A DNA stretch of 64,000 bases from Crocodylus rhombifer (taxonomy: Eukaryota; Chordata; Crocodylia; Crocodylidae): assembly GCA_038503035.1 (NCBI GenBank), contig JAVSML010001080.1, positions 300,027 to 364,026 of the forward strand, written 5' to 3'. Every line of letters starts with the position of its first letter. Within the stretch, counting starts at the first letter, position 1. Below the pieces are notes generated by a model. The model saw only the letters and a list, made by a program, of their open reading frames with translations, did no database searches and was not told the origin of the DNA. The position numbers were made by a program, and so were the translations under genes. Positions 59,515 to 64,000 of the stretch are shown here, piece by piece.

Positions 59515-60640
59515 GGGTCTGCTGTTTGATTGGTGAAGCCTGCTCACCAATCCAGAGGCAGCACAAGGGAAGCAATGCCCCATCCTTTTCCAAAGAAAGG
59601 GGACAAGGAGCAGTTGGACCTGAATCGGAACTGCACCAGCCAGGTCTGGAGAACTTCGGGGGCGGAGCCCCTGAAGGGTATGAAGGGGGAGCACGCTCAG
59701 CAAGCTGGAGAGACAAGAACAGGGAAGCTCTGGAGACTGCCATCCTCAGGACCCTGCTTGAACTTTAGCAGCATGCAAATTGGTGCACAGGGATCAGGTG
59801 CTAGGGGCTGCTCGAGGCGGCTTCAGCCTGCGAACCCAGCAAGTGGCTGGGCAGTTGGTGTGCAGATCAGCACATGGAGAGCTGGCCCTGGGAGCAGCTC
59901 GACACTACTTAGGCCCCACATAGTGAGTTGGTGCGTGGAGAGCTGGCCCTGGGAGCAGCTCGAGGCTGCTCAAGTTATCTGGGCTGGAGCCGGGGCTAAC
60001 CAGAGCCCTAGTGTAGCTCAGCATTAAACTAAAAGAGCCCTGATGCCCAGAGCAGGGCCCAGGAAGGGGAAAGACCCCTGGTGTAAGGCTGGGGATCCAG
60101 AGCCAGTGAGGGCTCGGCTCCCATAGGAGCTCCCTGGATGCCCAAACCAGGGGCCCAGGGCCCAGAAGGAAGAACCCTCAACTCGAGTTCAATGGCTCCA
60201 GGCGGCCTGAGATGGTGTGGGGACCCAGAGGCCAGATCAACAGCCCCAGAGGAAGGACCGTGAGTTACCAGGAACCTTGGTCCCACAGGGGAGGTGCCCC
60301 TGGGCAAGGGACCCTGGGAAGAGTGAGCCTAGGGGGAGAAGACCCTATCCTATTTGAGGGACCAAGTGGCTGGAATCCAGGTAGGGTGCATCTAATATCT
60401 GGTATGGTTATGTTTCCTATTCGGCATCTATTGTTATTGTTGGTATTATAAATAGTTGGGTGTATTAATTCTGTATAATGGGCTCTGTAAGGATGTCTTT
60501 ATTAGCTAACCCACTTGTGGTATAAACTTGCTGGCTTGACTGTCCTGGGATCCACCCCTCTTCTGGGTCTGAGGCACAGGTACTTACCCGAATGCCCTCC
60601 CTAGGGCCAACTTCCTCCAGCTAAGAGACCTTTATCCTTT
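59515..60640. repeat. LTR-like or composite repeat, unclassified
   Basis: GC-rich to about 60370, then AT-rich with AATTCTGTATAATGGGCTC. It resembles retroelement LTR or untranslated sequence in composition and layout, but no matching second LTR, primer-binding site or coding region was seen. It contains a 28-bp exact direct duplication. Confidence 0.3.
59875..59963 (+). repeat. 28-bp exact direct repeat, 61-bp period
   Basis: TGGAGAGCTGGCCCTGGGAG followed by CAGCTCGA occurs at 59875-59902 and again at 59936-59963. Confidence 0.85.
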
Positions 60641-60688
60641 ATATGTATATTTGTATTTATATCTCTAATTATATCTATTTTAGAGAGA

Positions 60689-60752
60689 GTGTGTGCGTGT
60701 GTGTGTGCGTGTGTGTGTGGACAGATAGATAGATAGATATAGATCTATCTAT
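60689..60752 (+). repeat. (GT)n and (AGAT)n microsatellites
   Basis: GT/GC-interrupted dinucleotides at 60689-60719 are followed by AGATAGAT units and the palindrome ATAGATCTAT at 60723-60752. Confidence 0.85.
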
Positions 60753-61298
60753 AAAGATGTATATAGTTAAGAACTTTGGGCTTGGGCTGACTCTACAGAG
60801 GAAAGAGGATCCTTGCAAAATTCTGGCATCCCTCTCACAGCACCCCCCCCACCTACCTGTCCCATCCCACCTGGGTTACACCTACATGTAATTTAACTAA
60901 CTTTCCCCACAGGGTTGCAGATAGATTCATATAATTGATATCTGTATAATACTTCACCTCTGGTCCAATTCTACACCCCTCCCTTATGATCCTTTCACTC
61001 CTCCTCTCCTCAACTTTATTCCTTCTGCGATATTATACTTACATCTGGAGGAAACAAGTCATTCTTGGGTAACCCCCCTGCCTTTTAATCCAATCCCACT
61101 TCTTCCAGTGGGAGTACTAAGTGTTCAATATCTTGCAGGCTTGAGTCAACAGACAGTAGTCTCTGCAGGGAAGGTGGCTACATACCAGGCATCTTCAATT
61201 CATTATGTACATGAATTTCAACAGCTCAAATAGTTCCAAGGTTGTGAAAAGTTGCTCTCTTGAACAGCTTCATTATCACTAGATCGCATTACTCTATG
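60753..61298. other. Intergenic sequence, nothing recognised
   Basis: No feature recognised. Confidence 0.4.
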
Positions 61299-61514
61299 CC
61301 AGGGGTGTCAAACTTACTCAGGGCTGGATTTTTGCCCTTGGAGTTTCTCACCAAGCACCAGTGATGGAGTAAGCAGTGGCAAAAGTGATGTGAGTGGCAG
61401 TCACAGGGGCTAGTACAGCTGTTGCTTGCCACCCACAGCCAACATGCATTGCCAACAGGGCTCTGTGCCATAGATTTTGGCTGTAGGCCCCACCTCTGCT
61501 AGCTCTGCCCCCGA
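61299..61514. mobile_element. hAT-like left-end fragment (CAGGGGTGTCAAACT)
   Basis: CAGGGGTGTCAAACTTACTC followed by GGGCTGGATTT is a common hAT MITE left end. The right part is replaced by PLE sequence at about 61515, so either the PLE inserted into it or both are truncated. Confidence 0.45.
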
Positions 61515-62340
61515 ATTATTGTGGGCCTTTTTCTTTTGTACTGCAGCGGTTCTTCATGTAGTATCCGGGTTGCACGTTTGAAAGACCATCTCACACTCTG
61601 GAAGAGAGTGTCCTTGTTGGGTAAAAGCCTTTTTAAGATTGGTGATGTGGCAATCCCAGGTGTTCTCTTCAGTGCAAATTCAGTGGTATCTGAGAGCTTG
61701 GCTGTATATCACAGCTTTTTTGGTGTGTTTAGGGCGATTGCTGATTCTGTGCAGATATGTATGTTGGTCTGTGGGCTTCTTGTATAACACGGTCTGTATT
61801 TTATCCTTCTGGATACAGATCATAGTGTCTAAAAAGGAGATGTTGGTGCTTTCTAGAGAAAGTTGGATGAAGGGATGGCGATTGCTGAATTTCTGATGGA
61901 ACTGAATCAGAGATTGCAGGTTTTCAGTCCAAATGATGAAGATGTCATCGATATATCTTAAGTATAGCAAGGGTTTGATGGTGCAATTTTTGAGGAAGTC
62001 TTGTTCCAGGTGGCTCATAAAAAGGTTGGCATACTGTGGGGCCATTTTGGTGCCCATAGCTGTTCCCATTGTCTGGAGGAAGTGTTGGTTATTAAAAGTG
62101 AAATTGTTGTGTGTGAGGATGAAGGGTATAAGGTCAGTAATATCTTTGGGTCTGTATTCTGAATTGTAATCTTGTTCCTGTAGATATGTAAGACGCACTT
62201 GGATGCTATCCTGGTGTGGGATGTTAGTATATATGCTGGTAACGTCCATGGTGGTAGGAGGGTGTCGCTGGGAAGGTGGTCTATTTTTTTATGTTTTTAA
62301 GTTTCCGTAGAAAGTCTGGCTTCTTCACTTTACATTCCAT
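61515..62340 (-). mobile_element. Penelope-like element, reverse transcriptase region
   Basis: PLE RT sequence on the minus strand, extending beyond the open frame on both sides. Upstream, KPDFLRKLKNIKK (about 62330-62290) lies one frameshift away. Downstream, ICTEENTWDCHITNLKKAFT continues past a single stop, and KRATRILHEEPLQYKRKRPT lies in a further shifted frame. The N-terminus and the GIY-YIG region are missing. Confidence 0.85.
61680..62249 (-). pseudogene. PLE reverse transcriptase palm/thumb fragment, 189 codons open
   Basis: The translation starts DVTSIYTNIP (residues 2-11, motif A with the catalytic Asp), then MGTKMAPQYANLF (65-77), RYIDDIFIIW (98-107, catalytic YxDD), a FLDTMI motif and KKPTDQHTYLHRISN, in the order of Penelope-like RTs. 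This enzyme is telomerase-related and primes reverse transcription at a nicked or open 3' end. The frame is open for 570 bp and ends at TGA (61682-61680), exactly where the family usually has Arg (CGA), so a CpG transition is the likely cause. The Met is not a natural start. Fragmentary and non-functional. Confidence 0.88.
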
Positions 62341-62500
62341 CCAGGAAGAGCACACACCAACTGCTGAAACTTCTTTAGCCTGATGAAGGGTTTTTGAACC
62401 CAAAAACGTGCTTAAAAATTGCTTTCCAACTATTTAAGTTGGTTTAATAAAAGATATCAGATTCTTACATAATAAGTAGACAAGGTTCTTTGGGTGACTT
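62341..62500 (+). mobile_element. Penelope-like tail with hammerhead-like core, inverted against the RT fragment
   Basis: Plus strand: CTGATGA (62380-62386), stem II AGGGTTTTTGAACCC (62387-62401), AAAA (62402-62405) in place of GAAA, stem III slot ACGTGC, then CCAACTATTTAAGTTGG and TTTAATAAAAGATATCAGA. The lost G follows a C, so CpG decay explains it. The adjoining RT fragment is on the minus strand, so the junction at about 62340 is an inversion. GTAGACAAGGTTCTTTGGGT at 62476-62495 is the end of a further tail in the opposite direction, matching 669-688. Confidence 0.65.
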
Positions 62501-64000
62501 TCAACAAACAGGTTTATTTTGCTTCAGTAGGAAATTATAATTATTTTGAAGGGATTTTCTTTGCACAATATACCTCCATGGTAGATATTCTTTGCATTAA
62601 ACAACACTTAGACAATGGACAATTAAGGAATATTTTTAGAGAAAAAAAGGGAAATTAAAGTTTTTTGGTTTAAGCGGTGAGCTTCTTCTCTAACCGTGGT
62701 AATCTTGTCAGGTTTGTATATACATGTGTCAGAGCTATCTAGGTTACATACATTAAAGAATAATATACATAATACAGACCAACAAGACTGTCTGGAACTC
62801 TTGCTAGGCCTCCCTTTATGCCAGCACCTGCAGCCATATGCATTCAAGCCCATGGAACCTCTCTTCTCCCCACCTCCCCATGCCCTGCAACATCTAGACA
62901 CAGCCCACGTTTGCTTACATTTCCCTTAAAGTGTTTTCTCACCCATTTACCCACATACAGCTATCAGAGAGGTACAATTCATAGTGAGCTCTTAGCCTTC
63001 CCTTCCCTCAACATCACTTTCCTGAACTCAATCTTTTCCATTTCACTCGCATTTCCATTTACTTGTTGCTCAGTGCCCCTATTCACAGGTGTCCCCCTGC
63101 TGCCAATTAACTTACCATATCTTTCTTACCTCCATTCCCAAACTCATCTTCCTAGTTCCAGCAAAGAATTATACTTGAATACACATGCTGGGCCTCCAGT
63201 TTTCTCTACATAGGCCATGCTGTAAGTACATCAGCCCTTTTTGCCTGACCCATGCAAGAGAACCAGCAATTTTGCTCTACTTAGTCTCCAGGGAAGGGCT
63301 ATTAGAGCTACTGGGATGTACAACATAGGGAACCAGGTTACCTTTTCTTGGGACGTGGAGGGGAGACAGAAGTTATGTAGCAGTTTGGGACCATCTGTGG
63401 GAAATTTGTGCAGAAGGGCAAAGCAGGGAGGTTCCAAGCTTGGCTTCAGCAATACAACTGGTCAGGAAGTGTTTTGTCTTCCTTGCAAAAAATATTTAAA
63501 TTTTTTACAGAGAAATCAACTACTTGGTTGAAAACAGATATGACTTTTTAACTGTTGATTTGCAAGTTCTGGTGCCTTAAACACTCCCATTTTCTGCAAA
63601 CCAGAGACTATATACCATATTCTCCTCAAATACAACACCCACCTTTTCTCCAAAAGACAGTGGTTGGAAATTGGAATAGGTATTATATGCAAGAAATACT
63701 TAAAAGCATGTTCTTCCACTTCCTGGACAAATATGAAATTAAAATCTGCAGTGATCCAGAGCAAGCAGAACAATGAGCAGGCTCAATAACCTCCCTGCCA
63801 TTACTCATTTGTTACAAAAAAATCTTTTTTTCCTTTTTTCTGCAGTTCAAATATGTGAGAAAATATGGTATTTCCTCAGTTTTACAGGAGAGACAAAGAC
63901 TCTTGATTTGGGGAAGACTGGAGAACTGATTGCAGAGTGAGAGGCTGAGATGGCCACTGCAGCTGTAAGGTGCTCTCACTAGGGATGAGGGGTATTGAGG
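62501..64000. other. Intergenic sequence, nothing recognised
   Basis: No exon or repeat family recognised up to the right edge. Confidence 0.4.

Noticed and set aside
31061..64000. Exons of a neighbouring gene such as POLR3A
   Set aside because: No open frame outside mobile elements showed a recognisable domain. The neighbour is probably beyond the window.

Overview
This is a vertebrate nuclear window, most likely from a crocodilian (a turtle is the main alternative). The reasons are abundant CR1 LINEs, including one with about 495 codons of open reading frame; many short hAT-type elements; Penelope-like (PLE) fragments and tails; and AT-rich non-coding DNA broken by one CpG island. The species call is an inference from repeat content.

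The only host coding sequence I can support is the first coding exon of DLG5 (discs large homolog 5) on the minus strand, 29760-30069. It has a strong start context and a consensus GTGAGT splice donor, and it lies in a CpG island of about 1.4 kb (29600-31060). Everything left of 29760 should therefore be DLG5 intron 1, since I found no second exon. Everything right of about 31 kb should be upstream intergenic DNA, where I recognise no other host exon.

Layout. 0.6-9.3 kb: PLE tails, several hAT-like elements, a decayed CR1 and a TA-flanked Tigger/pogo-like element. 9.3-14.2 kb: two head-to-tail CR1 pairs and a 100-base assembly gap. 15.5-18.0 kb: a hAT element with a perfect 8-bp target duplication, interrupted by a young CR1. 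18-29.6 kb: mostly featureless intron with one more foldback hAT. 29.6-31.1 kb: DLG5 promoter and exon 1. 31-39 kb: MITEs, a GC-rich foldback composite and a CR1 endonuclease fragment. 39-43 kb: a hAT element and a GC-rich LTR-like block. 43.4-47.1 kb: a third head-to-tail CR1 pair with a small hAT nested in it. 49.3-50.2 kb: an inverted repeat of about 790 bp. 52.3-53.0 kb: a PLE C-terminal fragment followed by its hammerhead-like tail. 55-57 kb: two hAT elements, one a CpG-rich palindrome of 913 bp. 59.5-60.7 kb: an LTR-like block and microsatellites. 61.3-62.5 kb: a PLE reverse-transcriptase fragment joined to an inverted PLE tail.

The most interesting signals are three. First, a GC-rich foldback core is shared by elements whose ends and target duplications belong to different transposon classes. 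Second, several PLE tails carry hammerhead-ribozyme-like cores in graded states of decay, one with all core nucleotides intact. Third, all three same-strand CR1 pairs join head to tail exactly at the upstream copy's 3' terminal repeat. No tRNA, rRNA, CRISPR or bacterial-type feature was seen.
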